Positions 25,047 through 32,633 of a stretch of DNA of 45,080 nt are shown piece after piece. The notes under the pieces are model-generated. The model ran no database searches, was not told the DNA's origin, and saw nothing but the letters and a program-made list of their open reading frames with translations. The position numbers were made by a program, and so were the translations under genes. The stretch is taken from assembly GCA_903873945.1 (NCBI GenBank), contig CAIQQM010000283.1:1-45080 (forward strand), in the 5' to 3' direction. The stretch is from an uncultured Verrucomicrobiota bacterium (GTDB lineage Bacteria > Verrucomicrobiota > Verrucomicrobiia > Limisphaerales > UBA8199). Each line of letters begins with the position of its first letter. The stretch's first letter is position 1.

Positions 25047-25125
25047 AAGCGATTGAAGGATGAGAGTTGCCCGGAAGCAACCGGGCCGCTTGACAGGAAG
25101 GGGCCCTCCCAGTAAGTAGGGTGTC

Positions 25126-25446
25126 GTGAATAAGCTGCCTTGGATACTGTCCGCTGTGACCGCCATCTGGTTCGGTGTGATGGCTTATAGAGACAAGCAA
25201 AACTGGCTCCCTTGGGCGCTAAGCGGAGCGTCGTTCTCCCTAGTGGCGACAACCATAGTTGTTGGCCTGAACCGGGCGACCTTCCTGAATGTATCACATG
25301 AAACTTATGCCGCCTTTCGCGTGCGAACGGTGCTCATTTCTGTTGGTTTCACCCTCTTTTGCGGCCTGATCCTTACGTCTGGCCTGCACCGTCATGGTGT
25401 CGGGGTGCAGAACTGGATAAAGCGGCTATTCAAGAAGACACCGTAA
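25126..25446 (+). CDS. Small three-helix membrane protein, unknown function
   Basis: A GTG at 25126, preceded by AGTAGGGTGTC, opens 106 codons. Three hydrophobic segments are visible: LPWILSAVTAIWFGVMA (~4-20), WALSGASFSLVATTIVVGL (~30-48) and VLISVGFTLFCGLILTSGL (~69-87). The C-terminus is basic (NWIKRLFKKTP) and would lie inside the cell. No family is recognised. It follows the cysteine-rich gene by 79 bases on the same strand. Confidence 0.55.
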   Translation: MNKLPWILSAVTAIWFGVMAYRDKQNWLPWALSGASFSLVATTIVVGLNRATFLNVSHETYAAFRVRTVLISVGFTLFCGLILTSGLHRHGVGVQNWIKRLFKKTP

Positions 25447-25777
25447 TCGCCCCATCCGACTATTGACTCCGTCGGGAGCCCTTCAGTCAGAAGGCAAATT
25501 CTCAACATTGCCACCACCTGTCGGCGACCCCGGCGACCAAACCGGCCACGAGTCTGCCCTGAAGGTGGGAGCCGAATGTCTGTCTTCCAGAGAGCGGGCA
25601 AATCTGTATTCGCCGGTTCTCAATAATACTTGGCACGGCTAATGCGGAAGAAGGTTTTGTAGCGCTGGAGTTCCAAGTGTGGGGGGCCCCAGCCAGGAAA
25701 CGAGTTCGGAATAGCGGAGTCACAGCAATGTCACTATATCGAACAGCACAAAGTCTTTCGAACAAAGTTGCTTCCCC
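25447..25777. other. Spacer holding a sigma-54-like element
   Basis: No gene is seen. The only signal is the -24/-12 type element at 25631-25645, which fits as the promoter of the beta-helix gene at 25778. Confidence 0.45.
25631..25645 (+). promoter_or_regulatory. Sigma-54-like -24/-12 element upstream of beta-helix gene
   Basis: TGGCAC-GGCTA-ATGC matches TGGCAC-N5-TTGC with one change. The invariant GG and GC are spaced by ten bases as required. Start of transcription would be near 25657, about 120 bases before the gene. The same TGGCAC-N5-ATGCGG form recurs on the minus strand at 29839. Confidence 0.45.
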
Positions 25778-26836
25778 ATGAGCTTGAGGCAACAAATCGC
25801 CTGTAACTTCGACGATTGTTTCAATTCCCGGGAATTCCTTGCCTCATTAGCCATCAGCCTCTTCGCCCTTACGGCGATCGCAGCAGAACCAGGCTCACTA
25901 TCGGTGCCCGCCAATGCCGGCGGCGAAGAGATCCAGCGAGTGCTGGATGGGCTCCCTGCGGGAGGCGAGGCAGTGCTCGCGCCGGGCACTTACATAGTGC
26001 GACAGCCGATTATTCTCCGGTATGACCATCAGACTTTGCGGGGTAGCGGGTCTTCCACCGTGCTCTATCTGGCCGACAACGCTAATTGTCCGGTAGTGAT
26101 TCTTGGTCCGACGGTGAAAGCGCCCGAGCACCCCACTGCGCACGTCCACCTGGCGGACCTGCTGATCGATGGGAACCGCCAGCATCAGCAACTGGAGTCG
26201 TGGCAATCCACAACCGGCAGCGATCAGATCCGCAACAATGGCGTGACCGTCCGGGCCGCGGTTGATGCCTTGGTGGAACGGGTCGTCTGCTGCAGATGCC
26301 GTTCGGGTGGGCTGGTGAGCTCCGAAGGAACACGCCGGCTGACGGTGCGTGATTTCATCGCGTTTGACAACCAATTCGATGGACTGGCCTGTTACCAGAC
26401 GGAGGAGAGCATTTTCACAGGTTTGCTGCTGCACGATAACCTCTCAGCCGGGATCTCACTGGACTTGGACTTCGGGCACAATGTTATCAGCGACGCGGTG
26501 CTGACCGGCAACGACTTGGGGATATTCATGCGCGACGCGCGCAATAACCTGTTTCAGGCGTTGATTATCCGGCAGAGCCGCAAGCACGGCGTGTTCATGG
26601 CGCAGAGCGATACGTATGGCCAGGATGGTTGGCAGCTCAGACCGAACACAGAGTGCACAGGGAACAGCTTCGTGGGCCTTGTCATCAGTGACTGCGGCGG
26701 GAAGGCCTTCCTGGTTAATGATGGTTCCTGCACTAACAACCTGATTAGCGGAGCGCGATTCCTGAATAATGTTCAGGGCGGGCTCACGCAGGATGGCACT
26801 GGAAGCGTTACGGTGCAGGGCTTGTTGGAAAACTAA
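25778..26836 (+). CDS. Secreted right-handed parallel beta-helix protein
   Basis: A 352-residue protein with a signal-type hydrophobic segment at ~20-36 (FLASLAISLFALTAIAA) after a longer than usual N-terminal lead. The rest shows the NosD/pectate-lyase-like pattern of short repeating strands: GTYIVRQPIILRYDHQTLRG at the helix entry, then ladders such as NNGVTVRAAVDALVERVVC, SGGLVSSEGTRRLTVRDF and GNSFVGLVISDCGGKAFLV. This architecture is typical of polysaccharide-binding or -cleaving proteins. No catalytic Asp/Arg set can be assigned by eye, so enzymatic activity is not claimed. It is convergent with the TIGR03790 gene, 70 bases apart. A sigma-54-like site lies upstream. Confidence 0.7.
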   Translation: MSLRQQIACNFDDCFNSREFLASLAISLFALTAIAAEPGSLSVPANAGGEEIQRVLDGLPAGGEAVLAPGTYIVRQPIILRYDHQTLRGSGSSTVLYLADNANCPVVILGPTVKAPEHPTAHVHLADLLIDGNRQHQQLESWQSTTGSDQIRNNGVTVRAAVDALVERVVCCRCRSGGLVSSEGTRRLTVRDFIAFDNQFDGLACYQTEESIFTGLLLHDNLSAGISLDLDFGHNVISDAVLTGNDLGIFMRDARNNLFQALIIRQSRKHGVFMAQSDTYGQDGWQLRPNTECTGNSFVGLVISDCGGKAFLVNDGSCTNNLISGARFLNNVQGGLTQDGTGSVTVQGLLEN

Positions 26837-26906
26837 CGTTACCGGACTTTTCTCCCGTTTTCCTGACCGCGGGCAAACGAAAGCGAGGAATCACAGTCCG
26901 GTCGAA

Positions 26907-29471
26907 TCAGGGAGTCAACCCTATGCGGTAGAAACTTGCAGCGCCAGTGGGCGCGGGAACCAGCCACTGGGCGACCGAGTTGGAGACGACAAAGGAAGTC
27001 ACAACCTGGAAAGAAGTTTGGAGATTCGTAGTCGTGAGGATGTCGTAACTCAGCCCGAAAATTGACGGCCACGAGAGCAGGAGGGGCGACCCGGTGATGC
27101 TGACAGCGAACGAAGGAACAAGGCGGACAGACAAGATCTGCGTTTGGTATCTGTGCCCGGAAGTATCGGTTACCAGGACGTAAAAAGGATGCAGGCCCAA
27201 ACCCAAACTCGCGGGTGCGACCGTAAACACCACGGACTGCTGGTTGGAAACGAGCCCGAGTGAGCCGCCGGTGCTCAACAGTTCGATGGATGAAATGCTC
27301 GAAGTATTGGCTGCAACATTGAACTGCAAGGGCATATTCATTGTTGAATTTGTACCCGCAAGGAGCAGTGTGAAATTGGCTGAGAGGGAAGAATTCTGAA
27401 TCTGGACATTGCGAGAGACAGCTGTCTGAGTGTCCACGCTGGTACCCTCGTGTGCGACGGCGGTCAGTTGATGGAAGCCGTCTGGAAGCTGGGTTGTGTC
27501 GAGGGTAAAACTTACCGGCAATGAGGTGGCGCCGGAACTGACATAAAGATGGTTGCGCGGTTGAAGATCGGAAAGATTGTCCTCGAGCATATTGGTCCCG
27601 GCGGGCAGGGCAAGGAGATTGGTTGAGGCGGCAAACGCGACCTGGATTTGGGACGCAGGCCAGCCGGGCGAGCCGGCGTAGAGGGTGAGCTGCGCGGCCA
27701 CGATGCCATAAGGGGTAATGTCGAAGAAGTCCGAGGCCAGAACGCCGTCGGCGGACTGCAAGGCCGGGTTCGCATTGACCAGGTTCACCAGGTTTTGGAC
27801 GAGCGTGGCGATGGTGGTGCTGGGGGCGGTGTTGGTCACGGCAACGATGATTTGTGTGCCGTTCGTCTTGATGAATTCGAGCTGGAGCCAATCGCCCACG
27901 ACTGGTGTGTTGCCGGCGAGAACGCTGTGGTAACCGGTGGCAATAGTGTCGAGGAACGCGGGCTGGGCGGGCGTTAGTAACGAGGTCAGCTGTGCCGCCG
28001 AGCCGATGGCGGTGCTGGCGTTCAGGGTCACGTTGCTGCCCGGAACCGTCACATCGAGTGATTGCAATTCGAGGCGGTCGCCCACCGGCCAGGCTTGGAC
28101 CCAGGTGGAGTTAATCTGCGCGTTCAATGCGGCGGCCAGGTCTGAGGCCACGGACGCAAGCGTGGCGTTTGCAGACACGGTGCAGTTGGTTGTGAAGCCA
28201 TTCAGGGTAACCGATAAAACATTGCCCGCCGAAGGAGGAAGGTCGGTGATGGTCTGAAAGAAGCTGCCATCTACAAAAAGGTCCACCCGGCCCAGTGGCA
28301 GGTTTGTCGCTGCGGCGAAGAATGTCGGGCTAAGCGCGACCTGGCCGCTGAGCACAGTGCCGTTAGTGAGTGAACCCCAGTCAGCGCTGCCCGGACGGGC
28401 AAAAGGCGCCGAAAGCGGTTCGCCTGCCAGGAGGCCCTGGAAGGGATTCTGGAGACTCTGATAGTAGGCCTCGGCAAGGCAGAAGCCGCGGTTTTGGTAG
28501 AAGTAATCGATTGGGTTGGGGAATTTCTGGGTATAGTTGCAAGGCTCCGTGATGGTCCCGTAGCTGCCAGCCGCGCCTGCTTCGAGAAAGGCCAGCAGGG
28601 TTGTCTGTCCGCCGCTATCGCCGAAAATGATGCCGGCGTAAGAAGTCAGGCTGTCGCCCATGGCACCGGGGACGAAAGCATTGGCTGGCAGAGAAAGATT
28701 CGCCAGGCCTGTCATCAGGCCGAGGCTGTTCGTGAAATATGTGAAATCTGTATTTGTCCACACGAGAGAATTGTCGCCTCGGACACGGCCCTCGAAAATG
28801 GCATTGTCGAACTCGACAAAACGAACATTCCGAAGCGGATCACTGGTCTTGGCGAGAAAGACGGTTTGGGTGGGGAAAGTGCTGTCGCTGGCCACACCCC
28901 GGGTTAGAATGAGTTCCGCCCCGGCGAAGCTGTTATCGGTGAGCATCATCGCCAGAAAGGAATTCGTGGGAGCGGTGTTGGGCGGTGCCTCACGGAAGGG
29001 CAATTCGCTAAAAGCATAGCTGTTGGAGGAGGAGTCGGGCAGGGAACAAGTGCCAAGCGACCCGGTGTTGGTTTTGAAGCCGTAAAAGAGGGCCGCGGTG
29101 GTGCTGTTGTAGCTTCCGTCATCGCCAATGTTGAAGGGAATGTCCATGGACAGGAGCACAAACGCGGCCTGGTTAGTCAGGCCACGGTTAACAATCATGG
29201 CCAGCAGCGGATTTAGAAGCAAAGTGTCGAAATCTGCTTGGCTCCAATTTGTGACACCGCCGGTCCAACCGGTCATGCGGAACAGGTTCTGGGGCGGCAC
29301 CCCGCGCTTTTCGCAATAATCATTGCCAAGTTGCAGTGAATTGGTGCTGTTCTGGTTGACGACGACGATGACATTGAGGCCGCTGCCTCCGGCAAAAGCC
29401 GTTACGGCAGTAAACATCGCAGCCAGAAGCAGCAGCGGCGCTGCGAGAAACTTCATTACTGGAAGGTTCAT
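26907..29471 (-). CDS. Secreted TIGR03790-family protein with C-terminal beta-sandwich domains
   Basis: A ~854-residue exported protein of unknown function. It starts with a signal sequence (MKFLAAPLLLLAAMFTAVTAFA; the true start may be this inner ATG at 29456). The family part follows: NVIVVVNQNSTNSLQLGNDY, the GVPPQNLFRM motif and AAFVLLSMDIPFNI. The middle has repeated Thr/Asn-rich beta segments. The end carries Ig-like stretches and a last ~60-residue module, 'LLLSWPSIFGLSYDI...ASFYRIGLTP', found at the C-termini of many verrucomicrobial secreted proteins. Composition (high Thr, Ser, Asn, Ala) fits an extracellular protein. It is transcribed toward the beta-helix gene. Confidence 0.8.
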   Translation of the reverse strand: MNLPVMKFLAAPLLLLAAMFTAVTAFAGGSGLNVIVVVNQNSTNSLQLGNDYCEKRGVPPQNLFRMTGWTGGVTNWSQADFDTLLLNPLLAMIVNRGLTNQAAFVLLSMDIPFNIGDDGSYNSTTAALFYGFKTNTGSLGTCSLPDSSSNSYAFSELPFREAPPNTAPTNSFLAMMLTDNSFAGAELILTRGVASDSTFPTQTVFLAKTSDPLRNVRFVEFDNAIFEGRVRGDNSLVWTNTDFTYFTNSLGLMTGLANLSLPANAFVPGAMGDSLTSYAGIIFGDSGGQTTLLAFLEAGAAGSYGTITEPCNYTQKFPNPIDYFYQNRGFCLAEAYYQSLQNPFQGLLAGEPLSAPFARPGSADWGSLTNGTVLSGQVALSPTFFAAATNLPLGRVDLFVDGSFFQTITDLPPSAGNVLSVTLNGFTTNCTVSANATLASVASDLAAALNAQINSTWVQAWPVGDRLELQSLDVTVPGSNVTLNASTAIGSAAQLTSLLTPAQPAFLDTIATGYHSVLAGNTPVVGDWLQLEFIKTNGTQIIVAVTNTAPSTTIATLVQNLVNLVNANPALQSADGVLASDFFDITPYGIVAAQLTLYAGSPGWPASQIQVAFAASTNLLALPAGTNMLEDNLSDLQPRNHLYVSSGATSLPVSFTLDTTQLPDGFHQLTAVAHEGTSVDTQTAVSRNVQIQNSSLSANFTLLLAGTNSTMNMPLQFNVAANTSSISSIELLSTGGSLGLVSNQQSVVFTVAPASLGLGLHPFYVLVTDTSGHRYQTQILSVRLVPSFAVSITGSPLLLSWPSIFGLSYDILTTTNLQTSFQVVTSFVVSNSVAQWLVPAPTGAASFYRIGLTP

Positions 29472-29707
29472 CAAGTTTCGCCGGGAGTAAAGCGCTTTGA
29501 CGGGGTAAGCCTAGCCGGGATTTGCGGGCTTCCGAAGGTGTTAGGGGGGCGGCACACTTTGGCACATGTTTGTACAACCTCAGCACTGAGCCACGGATTG
29601 AAGCCGATGTTTGGCTTCCCGCGATTCAACCTCTGGGTGGAAAGCATAGTGGACGGGATTTAGAGGGTTTTGGAGAGGTGATGACAAGAGGGGTGCCGCG
29701 ACGGCGC
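29472..29707. other. Gene-free spacer upstream of TIGR03790 gene
   Basis: No gene is supported here. An A/T-poor stretch contains no clear promoter for the TIGR03790 gene. The nearest candidate, at 29839, is separated from it by a terminator. Confidence 0.35.
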
Positions 29708-29740
29708 AAGAAAAGCGGCCCGGCTGTTATACCGGGCCGC
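29708..29740 (-). terminator. Intrinsic terminator, minus strand
   Basis: A perfect 9 bp stem, GCGGCCCGG (29715-29723) with CCGGGCCGC (29732-29740), has AAGAAAA at its plus-strand left side, giving TTTTCTT after the hairpin on the minus strand. It lies 129 bases beyond the small membrane gene at 29869. Confidence 0.85.
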
Positions 29741-29838
29741 CCCAACCCCAACTATGAAAGACGTGCGGCAAGTTTCACGCGCAACTGCCCACCACTATAC
29801 AGATGTAGGACACCAACCCTGTGTCCAGGTAAAATGCC

Positions 29839-29853
29839 GCATAAATTGTGCCA
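29839..29853 (-). promoter_or_regulatory. Sigma-54-like -24/-12 element, minus strand
   Basis: On the minus strand TGGCAC-AATTT-ATGC (29853-29839) continues as GG, giving the same TGGCAC-N5-ATGCGG form as the site at 25631. Transcription would begin near 29827 and meet the terminator at 29740-29708 unless it reads through to the TIGR03790 gene at 29471. Confidence 0.4.
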
Positions 29854-29868
29854 GTCTGGAGTTCTTGA

Positions 29869-30315
29869 CTACTCAGCTTGGCGAAGATTCCCAAGGGAAC
29901 CGACAAGCCGGTTAAGGCCTGCACCCAGAACGTTGAAGACAACGCTCACGTCCCACAATACGAGCGTCGCCTTGTCAAAATCCCGGAAGAAACCTCCGCC
30001 AACCATAATCGCAACCAGCGTGAATGAAAGCATCACGTCCAACGAAGTGCCAAGCTCCTTCCATCCGCGCCGGAAAACACCGGCGGCCAGAGTCAGGGTG
30101 CAGGTGCTTGCGATGCGTTTCCCCTTGAATATCAGGAAGACGAGATCCGTCACATTAATCACAAGATCGAGCATTCCGAGGGCCAGGAGGAACCCGCCTA
30201 CGAACGCGCCCCACGGCATCGGCAGCCGTTCAAGCGCCGTTTTTCCCGTCAGCACCTTGAAGGCGCAGAACGGAAACCCAATGGTTATGACTCCAAGAAT
30301 TTCGGCGGACCTCAC
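29869..30315 (-). CDS. Small multi-pass membrane protein, unknown function
   Basis: A 148-residue product from a GTG at 30315; CCGGAGA lies about eleven bases upstream. Hydrophobic stretches at ~5-22, 35-62, 92-112 and 117-135 suggest four membrane passes. Charged loops include IFKGKRIAS and FRRGWKELG. No family is recognised. The frame on the opposite strand (29522-30364) is longer but lacks any coherent composition, so this strand is preferred. A terminator follows at 29708. It is upstream-adjacent to the EF-G-like gene's 3' end (67 bases), on the same strand, and could be its downstream co-transcribed partner. Confidence 0.55.
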   Translation of the reverse strand: MRSAEILGVITIGFPFCAFKVLTGKTALERLPMPWGAFVGGFLLALGMLDLVINVTDLVFLIFKGKRIASTCTLTLAAGVFRRGWKELGTSLDVMLSFTLVAIMVGGGFFRDFDKATLVLWDVSVVFNVLGAGLNRLVGSLGNLRQAE

Positions 30316-30381
30316 GAATCCAGTCTCCGGGTCAACTCGCGCTGGCGGTCACTATAGACAATAATCACAGTCAACAGCGGC

Positions 30382-32472
30382 CTACTCAGCCGCTGGCTGC
30401 TGTTTGGCCTTCTTGCTTTCCTCGATGACTTTGTGCTCCGCCTCGCGCGGCATTTCCTCGTAATGGCTGAACGATTCCGAGTGCACCCCGCGTCCGCCCG
30501 TCAGGGAACGCAACGTGCTGGAATAGCGGTAGAGCTCTTTGGCGGGCACGGTCGCTTTGATCAACTGGAACCCGCCCTCCATATCCATGCCCTGGATCTT
30601 GCCGCGCCGGCTCGAAAGGTCGCCCATCACTTTGCCCATACAATCCTCGGGGATGCGTATTTCGACCAGATGAATGGGTTCGAGCAGGCAAGGCCGGGCC
30701 GCCGTGAAGGCTTCCTTGAACGCGAAATAACCGGCGATCTGGAACGCAATGTCCTTGGAATCCACCGGGTGCATCTTGCCATCGTAGAAATCAACCTTCA
30801 CATCCACCACTCGGTAGCCGGCGAGGATGCCTTCCTCGCTGGCCTTCATGACGCCCTTTTCCACCGACGGCACGAACGTTCGATCCACGTTCTGGCCAAC
30901 GAGTGAATTGGTGAACTCGAGGCCGCTGTCGCGCGGCTTGGGTTCGATGCGCATCCAGACTTCGGCGAACTGACCGGCGCCGCCGGTTTGTTTCTTATGG
31001 CGGTATTTCGAATCGCCCTTGGCCTTGATCGTTTCACGGTAGCGCACACGCGGTTCGCCCAGGTCAACGTGCACGTTGTAACGACGCCGCAGAGCGTCCG
31101 CAATCACCTCCAGGTGCAACTCTCCCTGGGCCGAAACGATCGTCTGGCGCAACTCGGAGTCCACCGTGTAAATGAATGTTGGGTCTTCATGGTGCAACGC
31201 CGCCAAGCCGGTGGCGATTTTGTCCTCCTCGCCTTTCACCCCGCTCTTGAGCGACGCGTGGATGTTCGGTTTGGGATAGTCCACCTTCGGCAGCGATAGG
31301 TGCTTCTTGCCGCCGCAAAGCGTATTGCCGGTGTGCGTGTCTTTGAGTTTCACCACTGCCCCGATGTCGCCCGCTCCGAGCGTCGGCACGCTTACGCGGG
31401 TCTTTCCGTTAAGCTGGTAGATTTGGCCGATTTTCTCCGTGCTCCGGCGTGCCGTATTGTAAAGTTCGCTGCCGAATTTCACCGAGCCTGAGTAGATCCG
31501 GAAGAACGACAACTCACCAAACTGTGCCTCGCTCATCGTCTTGAAAACATAAAGCACCGGGTCGGGGTCTTTGAGCGAGATCTCTACGTCCTTGCCATCC
31601 CCGTCAGATGCTTTCACTTTCTGCCGGTCCACTGGCGACGAGCCGTATTTGGCGATGATATCCATTAGCCGCGCGACGCCGATATTGCTTTCCGCCGCGG
31701 TGACGAATAGCGGAACAAACACCTGTTTCTGAACCGCGGCGTGGATTCCGGCGCGCATTTCCTCCTCAGACAACCCGCCCTGCGCAAAAAACTTTTCCAT
31801 CAATGCGTCATCAGACTCGGCGATGAACTCGATCAGTTGACTGTGCAACTGCTTGACTTTCTCGGCCCACTCGCCGGTAGCGGGCGCTTCGGTGTATTTG
31901 CCGCTCTTGTCACCGGCGTAGGTGATGATCTCATTGCGCGGCACATCCAGTACCTGATTGAAGCCCGGGCCGGGATTGATGGGGATGGTCATTGGGAAAA
32001 CCCGGTCCCCGAAATGCTCCCGGATCTTTGCCAGCGTCGCGTCAAAATCCGTCTCTTCCTTGTCGAACGCATTCACCACGATCATTTTCGGAATGCCGAC
32101 CTCGGTTGAATACTTCCAAACCGCGTCCGTGCCCACGCCCACGCCGTGGTTGGCGTGCACGACAACCAGCGCGAAGTCCCCGACCCGCAGCGCGCCCAAA
32201 CCTTCGCTGATGAAATCCGCGTAACCCGGACAATCGAGGACATTGAACTTCTTCCCGAGCCACTCCAGGTGCATGAGCGTGGCCGACACGGAGATCTGCC
32301 GATTCTGCTCGCTCTCATGATAATCCGAGACCGTGGTGCCCGCCGCGATGCCGCCCATGCGGTTGATCACGCCCGCCGTCGCGAGCATTGCCTCGCTGAG
32401 CATGGTTTTTCCGGAGGAAGCATGGCCTACAATTGCGAAGTTACGAATGTCACCTGGTTGATATTCTTTCAT
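30382..32472 (-). CDS. EF-G-like translational GTPase (FusA2/EF-G2 type)
   Basis: A 696-residue five-domain protein related to elongation factor G. P-loop GHASSGKT (16-23), G3 DCPGYADF (80-87) and G4 NAFDKE (134-139) are all altered from classical EF-G (GHIDAGKT, DTPGHVDF, NKMD). The catalytic His is Tyr84 and the G4 Lys is Ala135. Domains II-V follow, including LHLEVIADALRRRY and the C-terminal GRGVHSESFSHYEEMP. Tyr at the His position is usual in the FusA2 paralogue group, so this is probably an auxiliary factor or one with weak GTPase activity, not the housekeeping translocase. The ATG at 32472 has no clear Shine-Dalgarno sequence. It ends in a Lys/Gln/Ala tail. Confidence 0.9.
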   Translation of the reverse strand: MKEYQPGDIRNFAIVGHASSGKTMLSEAMLATAGVINRMGGIAAGTTVSDYHESEQNRQISVSATLMHLEWLGKKFNVLDCPGYADFISEGLGALRVGDFALVVVHANHGVGVGTDAVWKYSTEVGIPKMIVVNAFDKEETDFDATLAKIREHFGDRVFPMTIPINPGPGFNQVLDVPRNEIITYAGDKSGKYTEAPATGEWAEKVKQLHSQLIEFIAESDDALMEKFFAQGGLSEEEMRAGIHAAVQKQVFVPLFVTAAESNIGVARLMDIIAKYGSSPVDRQKVKASDGDGKDVEISLKDPDPVLYVFKTMSEAQFGELSFFRIYSGSVKFGSELYNTARRSTEKIGQIYQLNGKTRVSVPTLGAGDIGAVVKLKDTHTGNTLCGGKKHLSLPKVDYPKPNIHASLKSGVKGEEDKIATGLAALHHEDPTFIYTVDSELRQTIVSAQGELHLEVIADALRRRYNVHVDLGEPRVRYRETIKAKGDSKYRHKKQTGGAGQFAEVWMRIEPKPRDSGLEFTNSLVGQNVDRTFVPSVEKGVMKASEEGILAGYRVVDVKVDFYDGKMHPVDSKDIAFQIAGYFAFKEAFTAARPCLLEPIHLVEIRIPEDCMGKVMGDLSSRRGKIQGMDMEGGFQLIKATVPAKELYRYSSTLRSLTGGRGVHSESFSHYEEMPREAEHKVIEESKKAKQQPAAE

Positions 32473-32633
32473 AAAGGTTCGTCAACAACTCAGCCGCCGA
32501 GCATTAGACCCGGCGCGCTCATACGGAGGCAGAGGATGTAAGAAAGCCCCACCCATTCGCAAGCGGAGAATGGGGCGCGGTCAAAAAATCTCCCTGATTG
32601 CCATACCGGAACCGGCTTCGCTATCTTACAAGG

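Noticed and set aside
29522-30364. 280-codon plus-strand frame
   Set aside because: It is rich in Arg/Pro/Ser with no domain and runs through the minus-strand terminator at 29708. The minus-strand membrane protein is a better explanation.
32546-32578. Hairpin CCCATTC...GAATGGG between EF-G-like and TPR genes
   Set aside because: It lies in the divergent promoter region with only TTTCTT after it on the minus strand, where it would precede the gene. It is not supported as a terminator.
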